From: Mesorhizobium sp. ES1-4
Lineage (GTDB): Bacteria > Pseudomonadota > Alphaproteobacteria > Rhizobiales > Rhizobiaceae
Direction of reading: 5' to 3'
DNA: 64,000 bases
NCBI RefSeq assembly: GCF_020164745.1
Contig: NZ_JAIUGV010000008.1
Location: 248,001-312,000 of the forward strand
Shown piece after piece: positions 54,186 to 63,060 of this stretch. The first letter of the stretch is position 1. The number at the start of each line of letters is the position of its first letter. The notes under the pieces are model-generated. The model searched no databases, was not told where the DNA came from, and saw only the letters and a program-made list of their open reading frames with translations. Position numbers and translations under genes: made by a program.

Positions 54186-54793
54186 AGCCTGGTCTTGTCC
54201 CAGCCGCCTTTGGCGTTGCGCGAAAAGACCATCCGGTCATGCAGCCGGAACGGCCTGTCCTGCCAGAATTCGATCGTCTTCGGCACGATGCGGAAGCCCG
54301 ACCAGTGCTTGGGTCGCGGGATTTCACCGATGGCATAACGCGCCGTGTATTCGGCGACCGCCTTTTCCAGAGCGAAGCGGCTTTCCAGCGGTCGCGATTG
54401 CTTCGAGGCCCAGGCGCCGATGCGGCTGCCGCGCGGCCGCGTCGCGTAATAGGCATCGGCCTCGGCTTCGGTGACGATCTCCACGGGACCGCGCACGCGC
54501 ACCTGCCGGCGCAGCGATTTCCAGTGGAAACACATCGCCGCCTTCATGCTGCCTAAAATCTCCTGGCCCTTGGCGCTCTCGAAATTCGTGTAGAACACAA
54601 AGCCGCTTTCATCGAATCCCTTGAGCAGCACCATCCGTACGTCCGGCATGCCTTCGGCATCGACGGTCGCCAGCGCCACGCCGTTGGCGTCGTTGATTTC
54701 GCTCTTGGTCGCGTCGTCCAGCCATGCGGCAAAAAGACGAAACGGCTCGGCGGCCTCGGTAAAGTCACCGGTTGTTAACTCTGTGTCACTCAT
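54176..54793 (-). CDS. pdxH: Pyridoxamine 5'-phosphate oxidase
   Basis: FMN-dependent oxidase of 205 aa making pyridoxal 5'-phosphate. The FMN/substrate regions are [21 protein letters not shown] (read in parts), [34 protein letters not shown] and the C-terminal [13 protein letters not shown]. The start at 54793 ([11 protein letters not shown]) is preferred. It ends inside the enoyl-CoA hydratase gene on the other strand (10 bp overlap). Confidence 0.94.
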   Translation of the reverse strand: MSDTELTTGDFTEAAEPFRLFAAWLDDATKSEINDANGVALATVDAEGMPDVRMVLLKGFDESGFVFYTNFESAKGQEILGSMKAAMCFHWKSLRRQVRVRGPVEIVTEAEADAYYATRPRGSRIGAWASKQSRPLESRFALEKAVAEYTARYAIGEIPRPKHWSGFRIVPKTIEFWQDRPFRLHDRMVFSRNAKGGWDKTRLYP

Positions 54794-54833
54794 AGTTTTT
54801 CTCAAATTGTCACGAGATCAGGGAGGTTGCCGA

Positions 54834-55295
54834 TTGTCGCGTATCGCGCAAGCTTTTGACAGCAGGCAATGGGGCGTTATCGCTTCAGCCAGCGCGAAAG
54901 CCGCGATCGTGTCAATCGTCCTGCCGCTTGCCGGCTGCGGTGCGGGTGGTTTCAGTCTTGAGAAAGCCGAAGTCGACCGCTCGATCCTGACCAGCAGCAC
55001 GTTGGCTCCGGCCAAGCCGGCCGATTCCGATCGCGACTCCGACCAGACGACGATCGGCAATGCGGTGTCCTCCGCCGACATCGAGCAACTCGGTGGCCAG
55101 GCAGTGCCCTGGGCGAATGCCGGCACCGGGTCGCGCGGTTCCATCACCGAACTGGCGGAGTTGAAGGACAGCGGCCAGACGTGCCGCCGCTTCAAGGCTT
55201 CGCGCGAGAGCTTCGACGGCGTTGCCATGTTCGAGGGCGAGCTCTGCCTTGCCAGCGCCGGCGGCTGGCACATGCAGGGCTTCAAGGCGCTCTGA
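54834..55295 (+). CDS. RT0821/Lpp0805-type surface lipoprotein
   Basis: Exported lipoprotein of 153 aa. A lipobox LPLAGC (Cys at about residue 35) follows a hydrophobic segment. The C-terminal AVPWANAGTGSRGSITELAE and GQTCRRFKAS match the RT0821/Lpp0805 surface protein domain (17-kDa antigen-like). The start is TTG at 54834, well supported by GGAGG 7 nt before; upstream ATGs in this frame lie inside pdxH. It is divergent from pdxH. Confidence 0.8.
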   Translation: MSRIAQAFDSRQWGVIASASAKAAIVSIVLPLAGCGAGGFSLEKAEVDRSILTSSTLAPAKPADSDRDSDQTTIGNAVSSADIEQLGGQAVPWANAGTGSRGSITELAELKDSGQTCRRFKASRESFDGVAMFEGELCLASAGGWHMQGFKAL

Positions 55296-55395
55296 ATTTC
55301 CGCCTTTGATATGACGGTCCGCTACTGGAATTTCTTCCTATGCGAGCGCATATAGGGGGCAAGTATGGACTCACTCCTATTCCAGGGCAGAACGC

Positions 55396-56328
55396 ATGCG
55401 CGACCCGTATGAGGTGCTGGGCGTTGCAAAGAACGCATCGGCCAAGGACATAAAATCGGCGTACCGGAAACTCGCCAAGAAGCATCATCCGGACCAGAAT
55501 CCGAATGATCCGAAGGCGAAGGACCGTTTTGCCGCGGCCAATCAGGCCTATGAGGTTATCGGCGACGAGAAGAGCCGTGCCGCTTTCGACCGTGGCGAGA
55601 TCGACGCCGACGGCAAGCCGCGTTTCCAGGGTTTTGAAGGTGCGGCCGGCGGTGGCGACCCCTTTGCCGGGTTTCGCCGTCAGCAGCAGGGGGCCGGCGG
55701 CTCGCGATTCGAGTTCCGCTCTGGCCGCCCCAGTGGCGATCCGTTCGACGGCAACAGCGACATCTTCAGCCAGATTTTCGGCGACGCCTTCGCCGGCGCG
55801 CGCGGCCCGGGCCAGGGCGACCGCCGCCAGCCGGCGGCATCGGCTGATCTCAATGTGACACTCGACATCACCATCGAGGAAGCCGCGAACGCCGAAAAGG
55901 TGACGGCGATGTTCCCGGATGGTCGCAAGGTGGCGGTCAAGCTGCCGGCCTATGTCGAGGACGGCCAGACCATCCGGTTGAAAGGTCAGGGTGAGCAGGG
56001 GCCGGGCCAACCCGGCGACGCACTGGTCAAGATCCACATCCGCCGGCATCCGCGCTACCGCATCGAGGGGCGCGACCTGCACGCCGATCTGCCGGTTTCG
56101 CTGGCGGATGCGGTGCTGGGCGCCAAGGTCCCGGTTGAGACTCCGACCGGCAGGCTCGCCGTCAACGTGCCTGCCTGGTCGAGTTCGGACAAGGTCCTGC
56201 GACTCAAGGGCAGGGGCTTGCCGGAAAAGGCCGGCGGCCATGGTGATCTCTATGCCCATGTGCGCATCATGCTGCCGGAGGGTGGTGACAGCGCGCTCGA
56301 ATCGCTGTTGCGCGGCCAAAAAGGCTGA
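55396..56328 (+). CDS. DnaJ-like co-chaperone (CbpA type)
   Basis: J-domain protein of 310 aa. The J domain is at residues 1-68 with the HPD motif in KKHHPDQN (about residues 31-38), followed by a Gly/Phe-rich linker (GGGDPFAGF, then RGPGQGDRR) and a DnaJ_C substrate-binding domain, with no zinc-finger region. This is the CbpA/DjlA-like class that stimulates DnaK. The ATG at 55396 gives the [10 protein letters not shown] start. It lies 105 bp before fabI. Confidence 0.92.
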   Translation: MRDPYEVLGVAKNASAKDIKSAYRKLAKKHHPDQNPNDPKAKDRFAAANQAYEVIGDEKSRAAFDRGEIDADGKPRFQGFEGAAGGGDPFAGFRRQQQGAGGSRFEFRSGRPSGDPFDGNSDIFSQIFGDAFAGARGPGQGDRRQPAASADLNVTLDITIEEAANAEKVTAMFPDGRKVAVKLPAYVEDGQTIRLKGQGEQGPGQPGDALVKIHIRRHPRYRIEGRDLHADLPVSLADAVLGAKVPVETPTGRLAVNVPAWSSSDKVLRLKGRGLPEKAGGHGDLYAHVRIMLPEGGDSALESLLRGQKG

Positions 56329-56433
56329 TCGACCGCTTTTGTCCCCCGAACTGTCCGGTTTGAACGCTTGAAGGGGCTGTGTGCCTGTGCGATAGGCACT
56401 CCACAAAGCAGAAACCTTGCGGAGAGCGCTGAC

Positions 56434-57252
56434 ATGGCGGGTGAACAGGGCCTAATGGCCGGCAAGCGCGGCCTTATTCTTGGCATCGCCAACAACAGGT
56501 CGATTGCTTATGGCATTGCCAAGGCCTGCGTCGACCACGGCGCCGAGATCGCACTGACCTATCAGGGCGAAGCCTTCAAGAAACGGGTCGAGCCGCTGGC
56601 GGTGGAACTGGGCGCCTTTGTCGCCGGCCATTGCGACGTCACCGATCCGGCGAGCCTGGACGAGGTTTTCACCAATGTCGCCAATCATTGGGGCAAGCTC
56701 GATTTCCTCGTCCATGCCATCGCGTTTTCCGACAAGGACGAGCTGACCGGCCGCTATGTCGAGACGACGCGCGACAATTTCCTGCGCACCATGGACATCT
56801 CGGTCTATTCCTTCACCACCATCGCCAAGCGCGCCGAAGCGCTGATGACCGAGGGCGGTTCGCTGCTGACGCTGACCTATTACGGCGCCGAAAAGGTGAT
56901 GCCGCACTATAACGTCATGGGCGTCGCCAAGGCGGCACTCGAGGCCAGCGTTCGTTATCTCGCGGTTGACCTCGGCGCCAAGAAGATCCGCGTCAACGCG
57001 ATTTCCGCCGGCCCCATCAAGACGCTTGCCGCCTCCGGCATCGGCGATTTCCGCTACATCCTGAAGTGGAACGAATACAATTCGCCCCTGAAACAGACGG
57101 TCACGCAGGAAGAAGTCGGTGATTCCGGCGTCTATTTCCTGTCCGACCTGTCGCGTGGCGTCACTGGTGAGGTGCACCATGTCGATTCCGGCTATCACGT
57201 CGTCGGCATGAAGGCGGTCGACGCGCCTGATATTTCGACGGTCAAGGATTAG
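56434..57252 (+). CDS. fabI: Enoyl-[acyl-carrier-protein] reductase (NADH)
   Basis: Short-chain dehydrogenase of type II fatty acid synthesis, 272 aa. The FabI nucleotide motif is GLILGIANNRSIAYGIAKA (about residues 13-31). The catalytic Tyr and Lys are in TYYGAEKVMPHYNVMGVAKA (Tyr-x6-Lys spacing). The N-terminal MAGEQGLMAGKRG fits many rhizobial FabI proteins. The ATG at 56434 follows GGAGAGCGCTGAC. Confidence 0.94.
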   Translation: MAGEQGLMAGKRGLILGIANNRSIAYGIAKACVDHGAEIALTYQGEAFKKRVEPLAVELGAFVAGHCDVTDPASLDEVFTNVANHWGKLDFLVHAIAFSDKDELTGRYVETTRDNFLRTMDISVYSFTTIAKRAEALMTEGGSLLTLTYYGAEKVMPHYNVMGVAKAALEASVRYLAVDLGAKKIRVNAISAGPIKTLAASGIGDFRYILKWNEYNSPLKQTVTQEEVGDSGVYFLSDLSRGVTGEVHHVDSGYHVVGMKAVDAPDISTVKD

Positions 57253-57301
57253 TTCTCCGCCTATCCTCCGTCCAGGCCCTGGCCCGATCTCCGGAGAGCT
57301 G

Positions 57302-57889
57302 ATGTATCCGCTGGTTTATATCGTGCGCCACGGCCAGACGGCGTGGAACGCCGAGTTCCGGCTTCAGGGCCAGGCCGATACCGATCTCAATGCTCTCGGA
57401 CGCGAACAGGCGACCGGTAACGGACATCGGCTGGCCGAACTCGTCGGCGACCCCGAGGAATTCGACTTCGTCGCCAGTCCAATGAGACGGACGCGCGAAA
57501 CGATGGAACGAATCCGCGCCGCCATGAAGCTCGATCCGCCCGCCTACCGAACCGATATCAGACTCGTTGAAGTCAATTTCGGTGATTGGCAGGGTTATAC
57601 CTTCGCCGAGCTCGAGGCGCGGTCTCCCGGGACGAGCCGGTCCCGCGCACGGGACAAATGGAACTTTCAGCCGCCCGGCGACGGTGCGGAAAGCTACCAG
57701 ATGCTGCTCGAACGGGTGAAGCCTTGTTTCGACGAGATCGACCGCAGGACGATCTGTGTCACGCATGGCGGCGTCATGCGCACCCTGTTTCGCTTCGTGC
57801 TTGATATGCCCGAGGACGAGGCCGCGAACCTGGAGATACCGCACGATCGCGTGCTCAAGCTTGAAGGCAAGAGCCTGAAGTGGCTTTAG
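57302..57889 (+). CDS. Histidine phosphatase family protein
   Basis: Phosphatase of 195 aa of the phosphoglycerate-mutase-like superfamily. The catalytic RHG motif is IVRHGQTAWNAEFRLQGQAD (His at about residue 10); DFVASPMRRTRETMERI and CVTHGGVMRTLFRF (second His) complete the site. The substrate is not evident. The start at 57302 is 49 bp after the fabI stop, so co-transcription is possible. Confidence 0.9.
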   Translation: MYPLVYIVRHGQTAWNAEFRLQGQADTDLNALGREQATGNGHRLAELVGDPEEFDFVASPMRRTRETMERIRAAMKLDPPAYRTDIRLVEVNFGDWQGYTFAELEARSPGTSRSRARDKWNFQPPGDGAESYQMLLERVKPCFDEIDRRTICVTHGGVMRTLFRFVLDMPEDEAANLEIPHDRVLKLEGKSLKWL

Positions 57890-57908
57890 GCCGCCTGGTG
57901 ACGGCCAG

Positions 57909-57952
57909 TTCCTGATTCAGCCAATTCCTGATTCAGCCAATTCCTGACTCAG
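57909..57952. repeat. 16-bp tandem repeat
   Basis: TTCCTGATTCAGCCAA occurs twice in full, then TTCCTGACTCAG as a third partial unit, between the phosphatase stop and the DUF1344 stop; the third unit runs into the DUF1344 stop codon. Probably replication slippage. Confidence 0.85.
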
Positions 57953-58212
57953 TTTGTGTCGCTGTCGCCAGGCAACTGCATATCGGTGACGACGTTCTCG
58001 CCATTGGACACATCATAGGCGATGACGATGTCCATGCCTGGCTTCAGTGCGTCAAGATCGGTCTCGGCGTTCAGCTTGTAGGATTTGCCATCGTCCAGCG
58101 TCAGTGTCAGCGCGTCCTTGTCGATCTTCTTGATCAGGCCTTCGGTCTGGCCGGCAAAGGCGGCAGTGGAGAGCAGCAGCGTGGCGGCAACAGCGCCGAT
58201 CAGGATACGCAT
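57949..58212 (-). CDS. DUF1344 secreted protein
   Basis: Exported protein of 87 aa. The signal peptide is MRILIGAVAATLLLSTAAFA (cleavage after AFA). The mature part has the DUF1344 pattern GLIKKIDKDALTLTLDDGKSY and TDLDALKPGMDIVIAYDVSNG. It is a beta-rich, small periplasmic protein of unknown function, common in rhizobia. Its 3' end overlaps a 16-bp tandem repeat. It is divergent from aroC. Confidence 0.9.
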   Translation of the reverse strand: MRILIGAVAATLLLSTAAFAGQTEGLIKKIDKDALTLTLDDGKSYKLNAETDLDALKPGMDIVIAYDVSNGENVVTDMQLPGDSDTN

Positions 58213-58395
58213 TATCGTCCTCTTTGGTCATTGCGCCGGCTTGGATGGCGGCGGATCCTCAACGGCGGATGGAGCAGAGCAGAAACCAACCGAATGTGTC
58301 AAAACTAAATCCGCCAGATCACAGTTTGACCACTGTGGAAAACGCCAATAGAAGGCTGGCTTCAGCCGGTTTCTTTGCCGGGTAGGGCACTTTAC

Positions 58396-59511
58396 ATGTC
58401 TCACAACACGTTTGGCCATCTTTTCCGCGTCACCACCTGGGGCGAGAGCCACGGCGCGGCGCTCGGCTGCGTGGTCGACGGTTGTCCGCCGGGGATCCGC
58501 TTCACGCGCGATGAAATCCAGGCCGAACTCGACAAGCGCCGCCCGGGCCAGTCGCGCTTCGTCACCCAGCGCCGTGAACCGGACGAGGTGAATATCCTCT
58601 CGGGCTTCGTCCTCGACGAGGACGGCGCGACGATGATCACCACCGGCACGCCGGTGTCGATGTTGATCGAGAATGTCGACCAGCGCTCGAAAGACTATGG
58701 CGAGATCGCCCGCCAATTCCGGCCGGGCCATGCCGACTACACCTATGACGTCAAATACGGCATACGCGACTATCGCGGCGGCGGCCGCTCCTCGGCGCGC
58801 GAGACGGCGGCCAGGGTGGCCGCCGGCGCACTTGCCCGCAAGGTGGTGCCGGGCATGGTGGTGCGGGGCGCGCTGGTGTCGATGGGCGAAAAGTCGATCG
58901 ACCGCGCCAACTGGAACTGGAATTTCGTCGGCGACGCCGAGAATCCGTTCTTCACCCCCGATCCGGCTTCCGTTCCCGTCTTCACGCAGTATCTCGACGG
59001 CATCCGCAAGGCCGGCTCCTCGGTCGGGGCGGTGATAGAGATCATCGCCGACGGTGTGCCTCCCGGCCTCGGCGCGCCGATCTATGCCAAGCTCGACCAG
59101 GACATTGCCTCGGGCCTGATGTCGATCAACGCCGTCAAGGGCGTCGAGATCGGCAATGGTTTCGAGGCCGCCCGCATCACCGGCGAACAGAACGCCGACG
59201 AGATGCGCATGGGCAATGACGGCAAGCCGGTGTTCCTGTCCAACAATGCCGGCGGCATCCTGGGCGGCATCTCGACCGGCCAGGCGATCGTCGCACGTTT
59301 CGCCGTCAAGCCGACCTCGTCGATCCTGACGCCGCGCAAATCGATCGACAAGGATGGCAACGACGTGGAAGTGATGACCAAGGGGCGCCACGACCCCTGC
59401 GTCGGCATCCGCGCCGTACCGATCGGCGAAGCGATGGTCGCCTGCGCCATCGCCGACCACTATCTGCGGCATCGAGGACAGACAGGGAAGGGGATGGGCA
59501 GTAGGCAGTAG
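58396..59511 (+). CDS. aroC: Chorismate synthase
   Basis: Last enzyme of the shikimate pathway, 371 aa; converts EPSP to chorismate with reduced FMN. Signature motifs: [18 protein letters not shown] (about residues 16-33), [12 protein letters not shown] and the [20 protein letters not shown] block, split here. The ATG at 58396 (MSHNTFG) is the family start. It is 90 bp before ribB; the gap carries an imperfect hairpin made of GGCAGTAGG and CCTACTGTCTTTACTGCC. Confidence 0.96.
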   Translation: MSHNTFGHLFRVTTWGESHGAALGCVVDGCPPGIRFTRDEIQAELDKRRPGQSRFVTQRREPDEVNILSGFVLDEDGATMITTGTPVSMLIENVDQRSKDYGEIARQFRPGHADYTYDVKYGIRDYRGGGRSSARETAARVAAGALARKVVPGMVVRGALVSMGEKSIDRANWNWNFVGDAENPFFTPDPASVPVFTQYLDGIRKAGSSVGAVIEIIADGVPPGLGAPIYAKLDQDIASGLMSINAVKGVEIGNGFEAARITGEQNADEMRMGNDGKPVFLSNNAGGILGGISTGQAIVARFAVKPTSSILTPRKSIDKDGNDVEVMTKGRHDPCVGIRAVPIGEAMVACAIADHYLRHRGQTGKGMGSRQ

Positions 59512-59601
59512 GCCAGCCTGTCCGCCCGACACAGCTTCTGCGTTTCCCCTACTGTCTTTACTGCCTAGTCCCTATGTCCTGCGAGCGAAGCGAGCATTGC
59601 C

Positions 59602-60702
59602 ATGCCTTACGACCAGAAGAAGATCGTCGAAGCCATCCGTGCCTTCGAGCGCGGCGAGATCGTCGTCGTCATGGACGATGACGGGCGCGAGAACGAGGGC
59701 GACCTGATCGTTGCCGCCGTCCACTGCACGCCCGAGAAGATGGCCTTCATCGTGCGCAACACCTCGGGCATCGTCTGCACGCCAATGCCCCGCGAGGAAG
59801 CCAAGCGGCTCAATCTGCAGCCGATGGTCGCCGACAATGATTCGGCCCACACCACCGCCTTTACCGTCAGTGTCGATTTCAAGCATGGCACGACGACAGG
59901 CATTTCGGCCGACGACCGCACGCTGACCGTGCGCAATCTTGCCAACGGCAATGTCGGCGCCTCCGATTTTGTCCGCCCCGGCCACATCTTCCCGCTCATC
60001 GCGCGCGAAGGCGGCGTCTTGATGCGCTCGGGGCACACCGAGGCCGCCGTTGACCTCTGCAAACTCGCCGGGCTGCCGCCGATCGGCGTCATCTCGGAAC
60101 TGGTCAATGACGACGGCACCGTGAAGCGCGGGCCGCAAGTCGCGGCGTTCGCCGAGGAGCATGGTCTGAAGCAGGTATCCGTTGCCGACCTCATCGCCTA
60201 TCGGCAGCGCAAGGAAACGCTGGTCGAGCGTGTCGCCTGCTCCGACATCGAGACGCTGGGCGGCAAGGCGCAGGTCTTCACCTACACGCTGCCCTGGGAC
60301 ACGATGCATCACGTCGCCGTCGTCTTCGGCGACATCCGCGACGGAGAGGAGGTGCCGGTTCGGCTGCATTCGGAAGACGTCGTGACCGATGTGTTCGGCA
60401 CCAGCCACCGGCTCGACGGCATCATGAAGGCGATGGGCGAGCGCAAGCGCGGCGTCATCGTCTATCTGCGAGAGGGCTCGGTCGGCGTCGCCCACCAGGA
60501 GCGCAACCGGCCTGTGTCAGGCGACCGCGAGGATCACGAAGAGGCGCGCCGGCGCGAAAGCGAATGGCGCGAGATCGGCCTCGGCGCCCAGATCCTGAAG
60601 GATCTCGGCATTTCCTCGATCAACCTGATCGCCTCGCGCGAGCGGCATTATGTCGGGCTCGAAGGGTTTGGTATTCACATCGCCAAGACCGAGATTATTT
60701 GA
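59602..60702 (+). CDS. ribB: 3,4-dihydroxy-2-butanone 4-phosphate synthase with GCHII-like domain
   Basis: RibB enzyme of riboflavin synthesis, 366 aa. The DHBP synthase domain covers about residues 1-205: DDDGRENEGDLIVAA, GIVCTPM, DFVRPGHIFPL and GVLMRSGHTEAAVDLCKLAG are all intact. The C-terminal half has the GTP cyclohydrolase II fold, but the zinc-cysteine motif is gone: HSEDVVTDVFGTSHRLDG has no Cys where GCHII has three. So the second activity is almost surely lost and a separate ribA is expected elsewhere. Confidence 0.93.
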   Translation: MPYDQKKIVEAIRAFERGEIVVVMDDDGRENEGDLIVAAVHCTPEKMAFIVRNTSGIVCTPMPREEAKRLNLQPMVADNDSAHTTAFTVSVDFKHGTTTGISADDRTLTVRNLANGNVGASDFVRPGHIFPLIAREGGVLMRSGHTEAAVDLCKLAGLPPIGVISELVNDDGTVKRGPQVAAFAEEHGLKQVSVADLIAYRQRKETLVERVACSDIETLGGKAQVFTYTLPWDTMHHVAVVFGDIRDGEEVPVRLHSEDVVTDVFGTSHRLDGIMKAMGERKRGVIVYLREGSVGVAHQERNRPVSGDREDHEEARRRESEWREIGLGAQILKDLGISSINLIASRERHYVGLEGFGIHIAKTEII

Positions 60703-60926
60703 GCTCGACAAACCCTGGCTGTCACCGGCCGGGATTGCCACCTTGCATTCCTTCCCGCTCGCATCCACGGGTCGCGAGGGCTCGCTGGGCGAGCAACACG
60801 GTGACCAATGCGATGACACCTGAAGCCAGAATCCGTTCGGGCGCCCTGGCGTTCCCGCCATCCTGCAATTGACAATAGCCGGTTTGAGCGCATCCTCCGC
60901 AACCATCTCTGAGGGGAGAGTCGGGC

Positions 60927-61910
60927 ATGTGGGATTTCGATATCGGCAGGTCGGTGTCCATCATGATGCGGACCTGGCCCTTCATTGTCTTTCGCATGAT
61001 CGTCTATTTCGGCATCACGCTGGCCTATATCATGGCCACCGGCACCGGCGCCTCCGTCGGCTATGGCGTCGGCCATATCTCGACCGATCCGGAAGGGCCG
61101 CTGTCGTTTGCCTTGTGGGGCGGCGTGGTCGGTTTCGGGCTCGTCTCGATCGCCGTCTACTGGGTCCGCGAATACATCCTCTACGTCGTCAAGGCAGGTC
61201 ACATCGCCGTCATGGTGCATCTGATCGACGGTCATGACGTTCCAGCCGGCCAGAACCAGATCGCCTACGCAAAAGAGGTTGTGACCGAGCGTTTTGCCGA
61301 GGCGAATGTCCTTTTCGTCGTCGATCAGCTGGTCAAGGGCGCCATCCGCGCCATCACCGGCCTGCTCGGTGGCATCGCGGCCTTCCTGCCTATTCCCGGC
61401 CTCAGCGGCCTGGTCTCTTTCATCAACACGGTGATCCGCCTGTCGCTGACCTATGTCGACGAGATCATCCTCGGCTACAACATCCGCATAGGCTCGTCCT
61501 CGCCGTTCGAGACCGCACGGCAAGGCGTCGTGCTCTACGCCCAGAACGGCAAGACCATGGTCAAGAACGCCGTCTGGCTGGCGGTCATCATGTGGGGGGT
61601 CTCTTTCGTCATCTTCCTGCTGATGCTGGCCCCGGCAGCCGCTGTTCTTTACGCCATGCCCGGGCAACTCGCCGGCTGGGCCTTCGTTCTGGCCATCGTC
61701 TTCGCCTGGGCCTTCAAGGCGGCGTTCATCGAACCTTTCGCCATCGCCTGCCTGATGCAGGTCTATTTCAAGACCATCGAGGGCCAGGTGCCCGACCCCG
61801 CCTGGGACACCCGGCTGACCGAAGCTTCGTCGAAGTTCCGGGAACTCAAGGACAAGGCGTTGGCGTCTTTCGGTGGCTCACGCTGGGGCACCGCCGGCGC
61901 GACGCGCTGA
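60927..61910 (+). CDS. Uncharacterised membrane protein
   Basis: Integral membrane protein of 327 aa with about seven hydrophobic segments and a hydrophilic start. RLTEASSKFRELKDKALASF forms a soluble helical C-terminus. No family I can name. A strong GAGGGGAGAG ribosome-binding site precedes the ATG. Its last 148 nt are overlapped by the bluB gene on the opposite strand. The 224 bp between ribB and this gene hold no gene I can support. Confidence 0.82.
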   Translation: MWDFDIGRSVSIMMRTWPFIVFRMIVYFGITLAYIMATGTGASVGYGVGHISTDPEGPLSFALWGGVVGFGLVSIAVYWVREYILYVVKAGHIAVMVHLIDGHDVPAGQNQIAYAKEVVTERFAEANVLFVVDQLVKGAIRAITGLLGGIAAFLPIPGLSGLVSFINTVIRLSLTYVDEIILGYNIRIGSSSPFETARQGVVLYAQNGKTMVKNAVWLAVIMWGVSFVIFLLMLAPAAAVLYAMPGQLAGWAFVLAIVFAWAFKAAFIEPFAIACLMQVYFKTIEGQVPDPAWDTRLTEASSKFRELKDKALASFGGSRWGTAGATR

Positions 61911-62656
61911 TCGGCGGGGCTCGCCAGCGAACCGGCGACGGTGTTGAGGCGGGCTATCGTCGATTTGAGCGGTGTCTCCCCCTGGCCGCAAAACGTCTCG
62001 CTCATGATCAGGTCGGGCAGCGGCAGCCGCCGGCCCCAGCCATGCGTCTCGAGGTCGGGTTTCGGCGCGAACTCCGACACACGGCCGACGCAAAGATAGG
62101 CGATCGGCGTTACGTGGTCTGGAATGGCCAGCAGCCCTTTCAGCGCTCGTGGCTCGATGATGCTGACCCAGCCGACGCCGATGCCTTCGGCCCGTGCCGC
62201 CAGCCAGAAATTCTGCACCGCGCAGACAGTGCTGTAGAGATCCATCTCGGGATTGTGCCAGCGTCCCAGCGGCGAGCCTTTCGAGCGCTCCCGGTCGCAG
62301 GTAATGCAGATGTTGAGCGCACTTTCGCAGATGCCTTCGAGCTTGAGCTTGCGGTAGAGCGCCTGCCTTTCCGCGTCGATTTCAGGCAGTTCCTGTTCGC
62401 GCGCCGCGAGGAAGAGATCGCGCACCTCCGCCCGTCGCGCGGCATCGCGGATGACGATGAAATTCCATGGCTGCATGAAACCGACCGAAGGCGCGTGATG
62501 GGCGGCAAGCAGCAGCCGCGCCAGCACCGCATCGTCGATCGCCTCCGGTGTAAAATGGCTGCGCACGTCGCGCCGCGTGAACATGGCGCGGTAGACCGCG
62601 TCACGTGCGCCCTGGTCAAATCCATCGCCCACAGGAGCGGTCATGGCTTCCGGCAT
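61763..62656 (-). CDS. bluB: 5,6-dimethylbenzimidazole synthase BluB with C-terminal extension
   Basis: Flavin destructase that makes the lower ligand of vitamin B12 from FMN, 297 aa. The nitroreductase-like core shows FTRRDVRSHF, HHAPSVGFMQPWNF (FMN site) and ERSKGSPLGRWHNPEMDLYS, and ends near GWGRRLPLPDLIMSETF, where homologues (~227 aa) stop. A further ~70 residues follow, antisense to the neighbouring gene. The start at 62656 has AAGGGG upstream; 62644 is possible. A cobalamin riboswitch lies directly upstream, so it is repressed by B12. Confidence 0.9.
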   Translation of the reverse strand: MPEAMTAPVGDGFDQGARDAVYRAMFTRRDVRSHFTPEAIDDAVLARLLLAAHHAPSVGFMQPWNFIVIRDAARRAEVRDLFLAAREQELPEIDAERQALYRKLKLEGICESALNICITCDRERSKGSPLGRWHNPEMDLYSTVCAVQNFWLAARAEGIGVGWVSIIEPRALKGLLAIPDHVTPIAYLCVGRVSEFAPKPDLETHGWGRRLPLPDLIMSETFCGQGETPLKSTIARLNTVAGSLASPADQRVAPAVPQREPPKDANALSLSSRNFDEASVSRVSQAGSGTWPSMVLK

Positions 62657-62710
62657 CGCGTGTCCCCTTGCGATTGCGATCGATATCATCCGCCTGACCA
62701 TGCGGATTAC

Positions 62711-62867
62711 AATGCCTGCCAGGCCGGTCTTCTGGCTTGGGATCAACCCGCCTCCGGTGCCTTCCCGTCGTCGACAGTGGCATTTACCGGCGCGGTCCCC
62801 CTCACAGCGTTGGGCACGCCACGGAATCAAACCGTGTTCCCGATTCTCCCGCCAGAACATTTGCAGC
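62711..62867 (-). ncRNA. Cobalamin riboswitch upstream of bluB
   Basis: Read on the minus strand, the leader has the B12-riboswitch landmarks in order: GGGAACACGGTTTGATTCCG, CCCAACGCTGTGAGGG, GCCACTG, GGGAAGGC and the 3' box AAGCCAGAAGACCGGCCTGG. It ends about 55 nt before the bluB start, so the expected B12 repression of bluB fits. The boundaries are approximate. Confidence 0.9.
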
Positions 62868-62885
62868 CAAGTGGAATCACTTGGC
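62866..62885. repeat. Perfect 8-bp inverted repeat beside the riboswitch
   Basis: GCCAAGTG-GAAT-CACTTGGC forms a perfect stem with a GAAT loop at the 5' side of the riboswitch (minus strand). It may be part of the bluB promoter, an operator, or an intergenic repeat. The rest of the gap up to 63060 shows nothing I can name. Confidence 0.5.
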
Positions 62886-63060
62886 GTCGCAGGACGCGAC
62901 AACAAACAGACCGGCGGGCACCTGACAGTGCGGCGACCTTACGCCGAAGCACCGGCGCCGCCAATCCCCGCAGCGACGCGAATGGACGCAGGCGTCATTT
63001 TCCCCAGCGATCAAGCGGCGGCGCATGGTCATCGCGGCGCCGGGGCACTAGATAAGGGAC

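Noticed and set aside
57909-57952. CRISPR-like short repeat
   Set aside because: The 16-bp units are directly adjacent with no spacers, so it is a simple tandem repeat.
60722-60928. 68-codon minus-strand frame with Cys-x2-Cys and a hydrophobic segment
   Set aside because: Tempting composition (DGCGGCAQTGYC, then a possible helix), but third codon positions lack the GC bias of the window and its start overlaps the start of a solid gene on the other strand. Not strong enough to call.
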